Positions 24,492 through 35,213 of a DNA stretch of 64,000 nucleotides are shown piece after piece. The notes below the pieces were generated by a model that was not told where the DNA came from, made no database searches, and saw only the letters and a list, made by a program, of their open reading frames with translations. Source of the DNA: Isoetes taiwanensis (taxonomy: Eukaryota > Streptophyta > Lycopodiopsida > Isoetales > Isoetaceae). Where the stretch lies: positions 18,364,372-18,428,371 of the forward strand of contig JAJEKV010000017.1 of the NCBI GenBank assembly GCA_021234155.1, in the 5' to 3' direction. Both the position numbers and the translations under genes were made by a program. The stretch's first letter is position 1; every line of letters begins with the position of its first letter.

Positions 24492-26050
24492 ATGGTGATG
24501 GCGGGGAATTCTGCACCGATCTTGGGCCTGGAGAAGGCTGGGCCAGGGATTCGTGTCAGAGATGCTGCGAGAGGAAAGAAAGGAGGGAAGGACATATCCA
24601 AAAGCTGCATCAGCTTGGCGCTGGATCTTCAAGAGCCAATTCTTAGCCAGGATATATCCAGTAGGCATCCGGTGGATTCCCAGGAGCTGGCTTCTGGAAA
24701 TTCGGAGAGAATGGAGAATAGAGAGGTGGTGCCCAGCTCAATGCCACCTTTGGAGTCTGTAACCTTGCCATCTTTGGTTGGTGAGAATGGTGGTTTCCTG
24801 CCAGAAGACCCCTTTCGGGTATGTTCCCCAGAGGTGATGCCTCAACCACCACGAGCCCCAGCTCCTCATGCGTGGAAAGGTAATGACATTGTTGCCCGTC
24901 TTTCTAGGCCTAGGTTTTCTGATTGGATTAGGCAACCGTTGCAAGCAGAAAGTGCAGAGAAAAGTTCTAGGGTGGCAGAGGCACTGCTTATCTTGGAGCA
25001 GAATAACAAGAAGGATTTGCAGCAAGTTTTTAAATCATCACCTCCTGTTGTAGAAATTAATCACCAGAAGCATGTGCAGTATACAGAGAATTTGGTTGCA
25101 TCTTCGGTGTTAGGCCATTTCACTGGGGCCTTTTTAGATATGCAGACGCTTGGGTACTGGCTATGGGCTCAATTTAAGAGGCTGGGGTTGCCTCTATATA
25201 TGACCCTGAAGTCTCTGGGTAATAATTTTTTTCTTATTATGGTTGATTCTGAGGCCACGGTGGAGCAGTTGGTCTCGCATGGACTGGCACGTATGGGAGG
25301 GGCCTATGTTTTGTTCCAGCATTATGCTCCAGGTTTCTCTTCTGCTAGGCCTGCCGCAGTTAGAGTGCCATGCTGGCTTCAAATCCGGGATCTGCCTCCA
25401 GAGATGATGGTGCCTGAGTTTCTAGTGGCCATGGCCAAAGGCCTGGGAACTCACATAGCGCACTCGATTGTGGGTGCACCACAGATATGTGTTGGTATTC
25501 GGGCGGATGAAGTGTTACCTCAGAGTCTTGTGATTAAGAGTGGTGATTATTATTCTTCCAGTTGGACTTGCTCAATGGGGGAGAGCTTTTGGCAATGTTT
25601 CCTTCGCTTAAGCAGTTTCACCAACATAATCCGCATTCAGCACCCAAGCAGGCAGAGCAAATAGTGGTTGGGCCGCCTTCATCTTCTGCACTTGTTCCCC
25701 CTGTGTTGAAGGCTGTGGAGCAGGTGGGCAGTCCAGAGACACAATCTGAACCCTCCTCTCGTATGGTGCATCCCGAGGTATGTAGGAGACTTGCACAGAT
25801 TGAAGAGTTGCAGCAGAAAGAGGAAGGGTGGCAACAGGTTGTCTCTAGGAGGCGAGCTCAGGTGAGAGCTCCTCAAGAGGGTCATTTAGCTCATCTGCAG
25901 CCCACTGTGCTGGCCCCTCCTCAAGTGGATCGAATGGTGATTGATCAGGTAGTCCAGAACTTTTCTTCCTGGGCTGATCGTGTGGAGGCATGTGATGAGG
26001 TTTTGCAAGGGGATCCTGACTCCTTGGTGCACAAGGACCCACATGGATAA
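24492..26050 (+). pseudogene. L1 ORF1, DUF4283-type nucleic-acid-binding protein (one frame break)
   Basis: ORF1 of plant L1 elements makes the RNA-binding partner of the retrotransposition complex. I start at the first ATG in frame (24492, MVMAGNSAP); the frame is open further upstream without an ATG. Residues about 190-350 read like the DUF4283 region: a hydrophobic LGHFTGAFLDM start, a WLWAQFKRLGL helix, a SLGNNFFLIMV strand and a WLQIRDLPPEMM block. The frame is lost near 25555 and continues from 25562 (LLNGGELLAMF) to the stop at 26048-26050, with a Gln/Arg-rich tail. The stop overlaps the ORF2 start by eight bases. I see no complete CCHC knuckle. Confidence 0.8.
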
Positions 26051-29000
26051 GAAAATTCTATCTTGGAATGTGAAAGGCATCAAATCCTCTCCGAACAAGC
26101 GAGCACGTCTCGCCATGGCGGTGAAGAATCTTAATCCAGATATCTTGTGTTTGCAGGAGCATAAATATGCCAGGGGCGATATTAACAACCTAATGAATAT
26201 CTTGGGTAATCAGTATGTAGCTGCAGCTGCTACAACGGGTAGGGCCAGAGGAGGTACTTTGATTTGTTGGAAAATGGGTGTACATAACCTTTTCAGCCAC
26301 AGATAGCCAGGGCCAGTGGGCAGTGATTAAATGGAAGGAGGGCCAGTCTGAGTGGGGCTTAGTAAATGTGTATGCTCCAATTGGGGCCACTCAGAGAGGT
26401 TGTTTATGGGCACAACTGCGAAATAAGCTTCAGTCCTTTGGTATGGGTTCTACATGGTTTGTCCTGGGTGACTTTAACATGGTGGAGCTCCCAGAGGACA
26501 GGCATGGTATTGGTTCAGATATTGTACAGGGTTTTGAGCGTGATCAATGGCTTAGACTTGTGCAAGAGTGGGGTTTGACAGAGCTTCCCGGGGATCGGAG
26601 TTTTACTTGGTGCAATAATTGGCTGGGGCATGGTAGGGCATACTCTAGGCTGGATAGAGTTTATAAAACTCCATCAGTCTTGGATTATGCTCCAGCCTTC
26701 ACTAGGGTGAATGTTCTGGCTACCTCTGTCTCTGATCACACTCCCCAGATCATTCAGCGGCTTCATGACCACCCACCGCGGCCTCTCAGGACGGTTTTTA
26801 AGCTTAATACAACCTTTCTTCAGGATCCAGAGTTCACAGCCGGCTGTAAGCTCATTTGGCAGCAGATATTCAGTCAGGACAATGGAATGAGTGCAATGGT
26901 TACAGCATTGGCTAGGGTAAAACAGTTTGCGAAAGAATGGGGGCGGCAAAAGGCTTTGGCTCAGCGTCGCAGGTTGGATGCCTTATATGCGGAACTGGAG
27001 TCTCTTAGAGGGCGGATCTCTGATGGTTTGCGTGAGCAGCAGGTGCTTCGTCAGATTGAGGTTGAGGAGGAGGCCAAGGTGTCGCAGGCCAGGGTCAAAG
27101 CGGGTTTGACGTGGCTGAAGCAGTCTGACACTTGCTCTAAAGTCTTTTTCCGAGCAGCCCGCCAGAAGAAGTATGCAGCAGCCATGGCGGACATAGTTAC
27201 GCCCCAGGGAGTGTTGTTGCAGCAACCAGATGCTATCAAGGCCTTTGTGCAGCGCACTATGAAACATTTTTCAATGAGAGCCCGCTTCCCTCACAGAGTG
27301 TTTTTCAAGAGCTGGTGTTGGCCAAGGTATCACCAAGAATCTCAGCCCTTCAAAGACAGAGCTTAGAGGAGCCGTTGACAGGGCAGGAGTTGGGGGACGC
27401 ATGCCGCCTGTTGGCTCGAAATAAGTGTCATGGGTTGGATGGAATACCAGTGGAGTTTTTTCAGAAGTACTGGGAATGGGTGGGGGACTCGGTGGTGTAG
27501 GTGTATGTGGATCTTTTGGGGAATAACTCGATGCATCCTCTGCTGAATACAGGTTGTATTTCACTTATACCCAAGTGTAAGCATCCTAAAACCATCAATG
27601 ACTGGAGGCCTATTACTCTGTTGTCTGTAGTGTATAAAATCATTGCTAAGGCTTTGGCTGAGAGGCTTAAGCCAGTACTAGTTCACGCTATTAGTGCAGA
27701 GCAACGGTTTTATACCTCGTGAATATTCTTCATAATGTGGCTGCTGCTTTTGAGGGAGTGCATTGGGCTCGTAGGATGAGGCAGCCCCTTGTTTTTCTTA
27801 AAATTTTGGATTTGCCAAGGCTTATGACAAAGTCACCGGCATTCTTGGCGATATGATGCGTGCCTTTGGGTGCGGGCCTAGTTTCGTGGGAAACGGTTAT
27901 GAAGTCGCGACGTCCGCTAGGGGCGACGGTGTGGTGTCGAGGTGAGACCTCTTCAATCTTCTCTCAGGGCGAGGCATTAGGCAGGGATGTCCGTTGGCCC
28001 CCTTCCTGTTCACTATAGTGGCAGAAGCTCTCTCGCAGCTTTTTCAGGTGGCAATTGCTGACAATGTGGTGCAAGGTCTCCGCATGGATGATGGGTCGCA
28101 ACAGGTTTGCAGTCAATTTGCGGATGATACATTCCTCTTTCTTCATGCAGATGAGTCCAATCTCCGTGCAGCCAAGAATATTTTGATGCCTTTTCTTTAG
28201 CTTCGGATGCTTGCTTAACCGGGTCGAAGTGCTCGGCCATGTGGGTACCGGAGGAACCTCCTCCGGCGTGGTTTGAGTCGGGCCTGGGCTCTAACACCGC
28301 CACACACAGCTGCCAAACTGTTAGGCATACCATTTGGCTTGGACATTAATGCTAGGGCAATTTGGGCGGAGACATTACAGAATCTTAAGCAGCATTTGAA
28401 TTGGTGGAGGGGAAATAAACTCACCATGGCTAGTAGGATTCTGATAGCCAAGTCAGTGCTCTGTAGCACTCATGTTTACGCAGCCTCCTGCATACTTGCG
28501 CCAGAAAGTGTGGTTAAAGAGTTGGATGACACCATTCGCAATTTTGTTTGGGGAGGGAATGAGGAGGGGGGCTACAAATGAAGGTCGATGGTGGAAGTGT
28601 GTGTGTCCCCCCTGCATGTGCAAGGGGCTTGGGTATGCTTGATGTGTCGTTGCACACGAAGGTTCTGGTGTCGAAATTCATCTGGCAGTTGTTGCAGGAG
28701 CAACAATCCCCAGGTTTGGCTCTGTTGGCACAATCGCTTCGTCACTCTATTGTGTTTAGGAAGCCAGCTATTCCAGCTCAGTTGCCGTGGGCTCTGTTTG
28801 AGGATTTGCGGCCATTCCCTCATGCTTCGCCTTTTCTTAGAGGTCTCCCCGGGCCCGGAAGGTGGTCAAGGTTCTCTTTTCATTGGACCCTAGCAGGTGT
28901 ATGGTAGCCTCATCGCCCTTTCTCTGGGTACCCTTGGACTCTGCATCTCCCTTGGCCTCTTCCCTACACCCAGGTACTCAGCGCCGATGGATTGCTGCAG

Positions 29001-29797
29001 GGGTAACATCCATCCGTGGATGGTATTGGCGGGGTCATCATCGGCGCCGGGGAGTTTTTAGGGAGAGATTTGGCCTTCTATTGGGACATAACGGACTTGG
29101 GCCGAATTGCCAATGCTATTCCATTGCGCTTGTCTTCTCAAGTCAATCGCGTTTGGAAGTCGATAGTGGACTTGATGCATCTCGACCAGTAGCATCGGCT
29201 TATGGGCTCCTAGCGCTTCAGGACACGTTGCCGCCTTCGGATAAGTGGTCGCTTAAGCTTCCAGGGAGTAAGTGGCCCGCCATGTGGAAGTGGGCGTGGA
29301 ATACATTGCCTCCTCCTAAAATTCGTACCCTTTTGTGGCAGATCTTGCACCGTAGCCTCAGGGTGAATGTCCGAGTCCACAGGTTCAAGCCTCAGGTAGC
29401 AGAAACATGCCCTTTATGTGGGAGGCGACGTGAGACCATTGAGCACTGCTTTGTCCTATGCACAGAGGTAGGGGCAGCTTGGTCCTGGGTGAGAGCCCTC
29501 TTTGGGACTTCACTATGCAGTCAGAAGATTCTCTTGGGAGTCCTTCCTAGCAGGTGGGCAGTGGCCAAGCGACAGGCGTTTCATTTATGCAGAGCTTGGC
29601 TTTTGTGGCTGATTTGGAAAAGACGGAGAGCGAAGGTCTTTCAGAATGCAGTGCTTAGCCCTTTTCGGTTGGTTCCGATCTTGAGGCATAAGTTGTGGCA
29701 GGCTTACCAAGTCTCAAGCTTGTCTGGCACAACTAAGCGAGAAATTTGGTCAACATTCCTACAGATTGTGGATCATGATGGGCGCTTCATTTCTTAG
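26043..29797 (+). pseudogene. L1 ORF2: endonuclease, reverse transcriptase, zinc-knuckle (several frame breaks)
   Basis: ORF2 proteins nick target DNA and copy the element RNA into it. The start MDKKILSWNVKGI is a classic endonuclease N-terminus. After a frame break near 26285, GLVNVYAPIG, VLGDFNMV and the SDHTP block (about 26735) complete that domain. RT begins near 27440 (CHGLDGIPVEFF) and shows GCISLIPK, NDWRPITLL, a disrupted AKAYD motif near 27820, GIRQGCPLAPFLF near 27970 and catalytic FADD near 28120. The C-terminus has CPLCGRRRETIEHCFVLC (about 29409), the CCHC zf-RVT knuckle, and ends IVDHDGRFIS. Breaks cluster at 26285, 27300, 27500, 27710-27960, 28200-28270 and 28570-28900, mostly where CAG/CTG would be expected. 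Confidence 0.88.
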
Positions 29798-29889
29798 CAC
29801 CACACTTATCATTGTACTTGATCGCATTCTAGTGGTTTAATATATTCTTATATTCTTCAAAAAAAAAAAAAAACAAGAAGCTCTAATGC

Positions 29890-30211
29890 TCTTAGGACGA
29901 ACCACAAAAATCATGGTTGGACCCTAGCTCAACCTCAAACATCGTTTTCATCATCATTATGAATGTAACATACACGTCCATTGATACCATTTCTCCAAAT
30001 TCATGCTTCACCATAGTTAAAGCTTGCAGAGGATATTTTCATCACTACCAGTGCTGGGAGCATCTTTTTTCCCATGTCTTGATCATCCGGCCATGTATCA
30101 TATTTTCCATCACAGTACGTAGTATCTACTTGCTCCGTGTTGGATGAAACAAAATACTTGCAGATACAAACAACATTTATGATCCACAAGAAATTTGCAA
30201 GTATTTAAGAA
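29890..30211. other. Short intergenic stretch, nothing recognised
   Basis: This is the sequence between the L1 target-site copy and the minus-strand LINE 3' end. It has mixed composition and only short open frames. Confidence 0.5.
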
Positions 30212-30375
30212 AAGAAAAGAATAGAATAGAATTAAAATAGAATAGAATTTTTAACATCCACGAAGACCAAGAGGTCATGGGATCTATGCAATGGGCTACT
30301 ACAACCATTACTACCAGGTTCAAAAAACCCTGCCTTGAGAGGTTTTCAAGGGAAAAACCTTCGCAGTAATGAGGA
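30212..30375 (-). mobile_element. 3' end of the microsatellite-tailed LINE family (copy 5)
   Basis: On the minus strand it reads AAGGTTTTTCCC, a hairpin (30333-30351), GGTTTTTTGAACCTGGTAGT, then CCCATGACC-TCTT-GGTCT and a TTCTATTCTATT tail. The same blocks in the same order occur at 39313-39460 at the end of another copy. Only the 3' untranslated part is present; it is 5'-truncated. Confidence 0.8.
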
Positions 30376-32200
30376 TACTAGATAATCAAGAATAAATAAG
30401 TAGATCATGGTGACTACTGAGGGCTTAAATTGAAGTCGCGCATCTGGACCTCAAGTATAAATAATGCCAAGTCATGCACAAATGGTGCTATGAGAAGTCG
30501 TGGGGGCTATCGTAAGTATACCTACGAAAAATAGTATATAAAAATCCCTTCTAGTTGAATGCACGTGTTTTATATGTCTAAAAAATATGAATCGCCCAGG
30601 GACCAATTGGAACTAAAAGTGAAAGGAAACTGGGATGCGTGAAGAGGAAACATTAGAAAAAGGTTTGTATATATAGGCCTAATGTTTAAGGATCGACATC
30701 CTTAATTGAAAGATGATGGTTATAACGTAATAGGACAGTGTTGGTTCTTATAATCAAATAAAGTCCAATAGTGGAACTAAGGTCATGGACTCTCGATGCA
30801 TAGGCATGTATAAAAGAATAGAGATGCCTAAACTTTCTTTTGGCTCTCCTGACATTTACATGAACGTAACTATAAGGTAATAACGAATTGCCATGATATC
30901 CAATGGGTGATCCCATATGGTACCTTTTCTTTGTTAAACATGATTTTGTCTTTTGTGACATTGAAGTTTACCATGACGTTGTTTTGGGTTTTGCTATTGT
31001 ACCTGTGATTCTGCTGTTCTAGCAGTGATTTGGCCTATTCCACCTTCTATTTTGCCCAAGTTTACCCTACAAGATTGCTTTTACCTTTCATTCACATTGC
31101 AAGAATAACCTCCCAAAGGGTGCACATCATGTAAGCCTCATATACCATGTGCTTGCATATAGTCAAGAGAAATTACCACTTACATGGAAATTTTCTAAAA
31201 AAAAATCCCTCATAATTCATATACCCCTACCATATTTCTTATATAGTTTATATGGAATTCAAGCAAAAAAAAAAAACCTCCCATACTTATACGGCATGGT
31301 TTGGTAAAAAAAAAAAAACCCTCCCTTACACTCACATGGTTCTACGGTTTTTTCTGAGTGCACCCCCTGGGAATAAGCTCTTGCTGCAAATACCGAGGTG
31401 TCAGCAGTGCCCCCCCTCTCCGCATGTCGGCACTGCTTGCACCCTGGAATTTGCAGGAGGTGCTCATTCCTATATATGTAAAAGTAAGGGAGCTTATTCT
31501 TGGGTCTATCTCATACATATATTACATCCTCTCTGCTTCTCGAAGGTTGCATGCTTGCTACAGCGCAAGTTAAATGGACATGTGGCTAGCCTAATTCGTC
31601 TGCGAAACCCTTATCCCAAGAAATTGCCTTCCCTCTAACATTACCCCTATCCAATTGGTTGGCTGGTTTTAGCTAACTTCTAGTGGAATTAGCACTCCCT
31701 TATTCTGCCCTCCTCCATGAAAAATGATCTAAAAAGGATGCTATTCATTTTTTGTCATTGTTTTAAATGGTAAAGAACATTTTCGACAACATTTTCCTTG
31801 CTTTTCATACACGTTATCCTGTTTTCCGAGGAGCGAATAAGGAAGGTGTCTCCAACAATGAGGCAAAAGGGCTGGCCACATGATCAATTTTCCTCGTTTC
31901 GTGTCAAAACGGAGGTGGAGGCTTCCGATTGAAGTCGGAGGCAGGTTTCAGATGTTCCAATCTAACAGAGGGAGCATTCAGAAACTGTGGTTTGATCTAT
32001 TACTTTTTCTTCCTTTTTCGTGGATGTTAAAAATTCTTATCTTATATTTATCTGCCGCTCTTCCCCACTCTTCTATCTCCTCTCTCGTATCCCCTCTCAT
32101 ATCAAGTGCACATATGGAGGTAGAAATGTGAAGATTGCAGTGGCCAATCTTAAAGGTTTTGGTCAATTCAGCATTTGAGACATGTGGGGTGACATGCGGT
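30376..32200. other. Intergenic stretch, no gene recognised
   Basis: Mostly AT-rich, with A-runs at about 31265-31318. Open frames up to 128 codons (31252-31638) show no family resemblance and start in A-rich low-complexity sequence. No RNA gene or transposon end is visible. Confidence 0.5.
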
Positions 32201-32384
32201 TGACACGTGGTATGCCACGGGCTGACGTGGGACACGAGATAGGCTATGGGCAACAATGCCACGTGCCACAAAACTAAAACTCTATTAAACACTTGGGGCT
32301 CTATGGTCCAGCGATTCCCTTGCCATGTGGAAAGAAAAGGAAGCAAACACGCAAACAGCACAGTGTTTATAAATCTTATAAAAG
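32201..32384 (+). promoter_or_regulatory. Promoter with ACGT-box cluster and TATA box
   Basis: There are three ACGT-core boxes: GACACGTGG (32202-32210), TGACGTGG (32223-32230) and GCCACGTGCC (32258-32267). TATAAAAG is at 32377-32384, with a weaker TTTATAAAT just upstream. ACGT boxes of this kind bind bZIP/bHLH factors (G-box/ABRE type) in plants. The start codon of the small membrane-protein gene is 83 bp after the TATA box. Confidence 0.55.
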
Positions 32385-32466
32385 GTCTTCTTTTTGGTGT
32401 GTCTAGCTAGGATTTTTGGGAAGGACTGCGATTTCGCTTGTATTCTGCTAATTGGGCCTTGAAGAG

Positions 32467-34069
32467 ATGCGCTACTTTCTGATAATTCCATGGCCGATTC
32501 TGGTCGTGCTTCTCATGGTAGTCGGAGCATGCTGCTATTTTGCTGCCCGCAGACGGACGCTCCGGATTCAACAACAATTTCCAGATCAGACGGCTTACCC
32601 AGTTCCTCCTCCGGGACAGAATCTGCCTCCGTATGCATACCCTCCCCAGCAAAAGGTTTGAATTTCGATTTCGGCCCTTCTTCCGGCTTGTTCTTGTCGT
32701 AAATTCATAAACCTGATTTTTAGCAGTGCTTAATACTGCCAAATCTTAGCAATAATTTCGGGAAGTTTTATATTGGGCTCGCAAGGCATATGTATGGTTT
32801 TGAGACAACGTTTACAAATTGGTTTAGTATGTATGCATTTTTTCATCAGGAGGATGCAGCAAATGCCATTTGAGTGTAAATTCTGATAGCACATGTATTT
32901 TTCCTTTCATTTCGTGTGGTGTGGTGTGGCATAGTTCTTTGGTGTGGTGACCTGTTAAGAATGTTAAGAAATATACAATAAATTCGGATGCAGTCTTAGC
33001 ACTTAAGATGCATCCAATGAGATAAGATTAATGGTGATTCTTTACTTCTCTATGGGAGGCATAAGATTAATGGTGATTCCTTTATTTTCTATGGAAGAAA
33101 ATTAATAGCACTTTTGTTGCCAAATGATGTTTGGTACATGCTTTCCACATGATACGATAAAATTGCATGCCAGACTATTCAGATAACTCTAATAAAAATT
33201 AGAATAGTAATTCTGATACTGACTCTTGTGATGCTGATAAGGACTCTTGTGATGACACTCTTGTGATGACTCTGATGAAAACTAGAAACATATGCTAGAT
33301 GATGTTGGGTATATGCTTTTTACATGTCTAGAATAAAATCGCATGCAAGACTATTGTGATACAAATAAATGTGATAAAAATTAAAAAACATATGCTAGAT
33401 GATGTTGGGTATATGCTTTTTACATGTCTAGAATAAAATCGCATGCAAGACTATTGTGATACAAATAAATGTGATAAAAATTAAAAACATATGCTCAGAC
33501 AATATACATACTATTGTGATACAATAAAATGTGATAAAAATTGAAAACATATGCACAGACAATATACATACGAATCTACCTTGTTAATTTGGGATTTTTA
33601 GGCCTGCTAAAAAATGTTTTTGGAATTTATTTTAATCGATTTCCTTAAGATTTTAGAGGTTTTAGTGGCCGGAAAGAAATCTCGCTTCTCCAAAAATCGT
33701 GAAAGAATTTTGGCTCTAACTTATTTCCTACATTTCCCCTTTCATTCCACAAATCTACCTGTATCATGCATGCACGAATCTGCCTCCGGTGCTCAAAAAT
33801 CAGGATGAGTTTTCAGACATGCACGAATCTGCCTCCGGCGCTCAAAAAATCAGGATGAGTTTCAGATATTTTCTCTGTGGGTGTGGCCTTATTCGATCCT
33901 GCCTCTTTCCTTCAAGATCCTGTGCAAGGGTATCAAAATTCCATCCTAGGTTGTGCTGTGGACAAGTATTTCCTCTTTGAGATGGATTGTATCCTTATTT
34001 GCTCTTGGATGCTCATGTCTTCTACTTCGGTTTTTTCAGGCTAGAACAAGTTTGGGCTCCAAATATTGA
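32467..34069 (+). CDS. Small single-pass membrane protein (two coding exons, predicted)
   Basis: I do not recognise the family. Exon 1 is 32467-32655 (MRYFLIIPWPILVVLL...). It encodes a hydrophobic segment at residues 3-27 with two cysteines at its end (GACCYFAARRR), a basic stop-transfer stretch, then a proline/tyrosine-rich tail. At AAAAG|GTTTG the exon meets a GT donor. The best partner is an exon after TTTTTTCAG at 34040, which adds ARTSLGSKY and a stop (34067-34069) in phase, giving 72 residues. Without splicing the frame stops after KV. A TATA box and an ACGT-box cluster lie just upstream, which supports a real gene. The 1.4 kb intron holds tandem repeats. Exon 2 is inferred from splice signals only. 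Confidence 0.45.
33010..33870. repeat. Cluster of tandem repeats in the putative intron
   Basis: A 100 bp unit starting ATGCTAGATGATGTTGGG repeats exactly at 33292 and 33392, followed by partial copies to about 33570. A degenerate relative lies at 33120-33210. A unit of about 50 bp (GCACGAATCTGCCTCCGG then CTCAAAAA-TCAGGATGAG) occurs twice at 33772-33865. AAGATTAATGGTGATTC is doubled at about 33025 and 33062. Confidence 0.85.
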
Positions 34070-34363
34070 AGGTAAAATCTATTTTGTCTGTCTATGCATA
34101 CTATGATTGCTCGATTCGACCTTAACTTCGTGCATGCTTACAAGTGTTGATCTAGACGTGTAAGTCGGCTTAGGTACGGATTCCTTTGTTTCAAAGGGGC
34201 TTCCGATCTTCATGTTAGGTTAATCGTTCGCTCTGGCTAGGGTCTATTTTTTTTTTATTTGCATGCAATTCCAAGTTGCAGATTATGCCTGATATTTGGA
34301 GTGTTGTTTTCTGAACACTTGAACAAGCTTTGAATGCAGAATACATTGCATATGCTGATCTTA

Positions 34364-35210
34364 GGGTCATTTCCCACTCGCCATTAAGTTAAGTTAGCTT
34401 AACTACTTAGTTATCTCTTAACCTAACTAGAAAAAACTTACTAGTTTTCCATTGAGGTAGTTAAATTAGAACTAACTTAACGATGCATGGAAAATTGCAT
34501 TCCCATTATGCCCATTAAGTTACAAAAAAAAATTGACTTAAAGGTTGTGTTGATGATTCACACTAGTAGTTAAAGTGCTAAGTTAGTTTAGCATTAACTA
34601 TATTTGTTTCACACTGCCAGCTAAGAATTGATGTTAAGTTAAGGAGAGTTCTATTGGGAAAAAAAAATGCCAACTACCAAATGACGCACACTAATTAAAA
34701 AGTAATACGCACCTAAGGTTAACACAAACGTAGTGCTAGACTTTGCAACTAATTTGTTAGACTAGGGTCCTTCCATCATGAAAACACCGAGCAATTATTG
34801 AAAGAGGTATAAAACAATATATGACTATACACACCATATTATGAAAATGCATATTCCTAGATGTTGAAAGTGCCAACAAGAAATATGTATTTTTATATAA
34901 AACAATATAATTAATCTAACTATATTGTTACCCTTTCTCACTTTACAGTTATGTTAAGTTAGTGCTTAACTGAGTTAAGTGTACCTCTCCTAGGTCATTT
35001 AACTTCTAATTTAAAATATGGGGACCAAATAAAGGTTTAATTAAACTTAACTTAACTATTGTCAGTATGAAAGTGACCTTGTTAAGTTAACCATAGTTAA
35101 GATTTAACCAAATCCTAACTTTACTAGTAGTAACTTAAGTGTTAGTGTGAAAGCAAGTTTCCATTATTTGCCACATTTAACCTAACTTAACCGCCAGTGG
35201 GAATTGACCC
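34364..35210. mobile_element. Non-autonomous PIF/Harbinger (Tourist-like) element
   Basis: Inverted ends of about 33 bp: the left starts GGGTCATTTCCCACTCGCC, and the right, on the minus strand, GGGTCAATTCCCACTGGCG. They are flanked by TTA at 34361-34363 and 35211-35213. A 3 bp TTA duplication and GG-starting ends are typical of PIF/Harbinger. The 847 bp interior is non-coding and filled with TTAAGTTA / TAACTTAA motifs in both directions, extending the inverted ends into loose subterminal repeats. Confidence 0.85.
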
Positions 35211-35213
35211 TTA

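Larger units (their letters stand above)
19395..25978 (+). repeat. 6.6 kb direct duplication, copy B
   Basis: It matches 2608-9194. Identity starts exactly at GGT, immediately after the TAGTG terminus of the CACTA-like segment, and stops at GGGCTGAT (25978). The L1 simply continues beyond that point. Bases 19395-24244 hold no recognised gene. This copy keeps the L1 ORF1 open where copy A is broken, but it has its own odd sites, for example near 20565-20660, 22245-22275 and 23260-23280. Confidence 0.93.
24263..29871 (+). mobile_element. Full-length L1-type LINE
   Basis: The element is flanked by an 18 bp target-site duplication, AACAAGAAGCTCTAATGC, at 24245-24262 and 29872-29889. It ends in an A-run at 29859-29873. 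It has a GC-rich 5' leader, ORF1 with a DUF4283-like region, and ORF2 with apurinic endonuclease, reverse transcriptase and C-terminal zinc-knuckle (zf-RVT) parts. This is the standard plant L1 layout and length (5.6 kb). ORF2 carries several frame breaks, so it cannot be translated as given. Confidence 0.93.
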
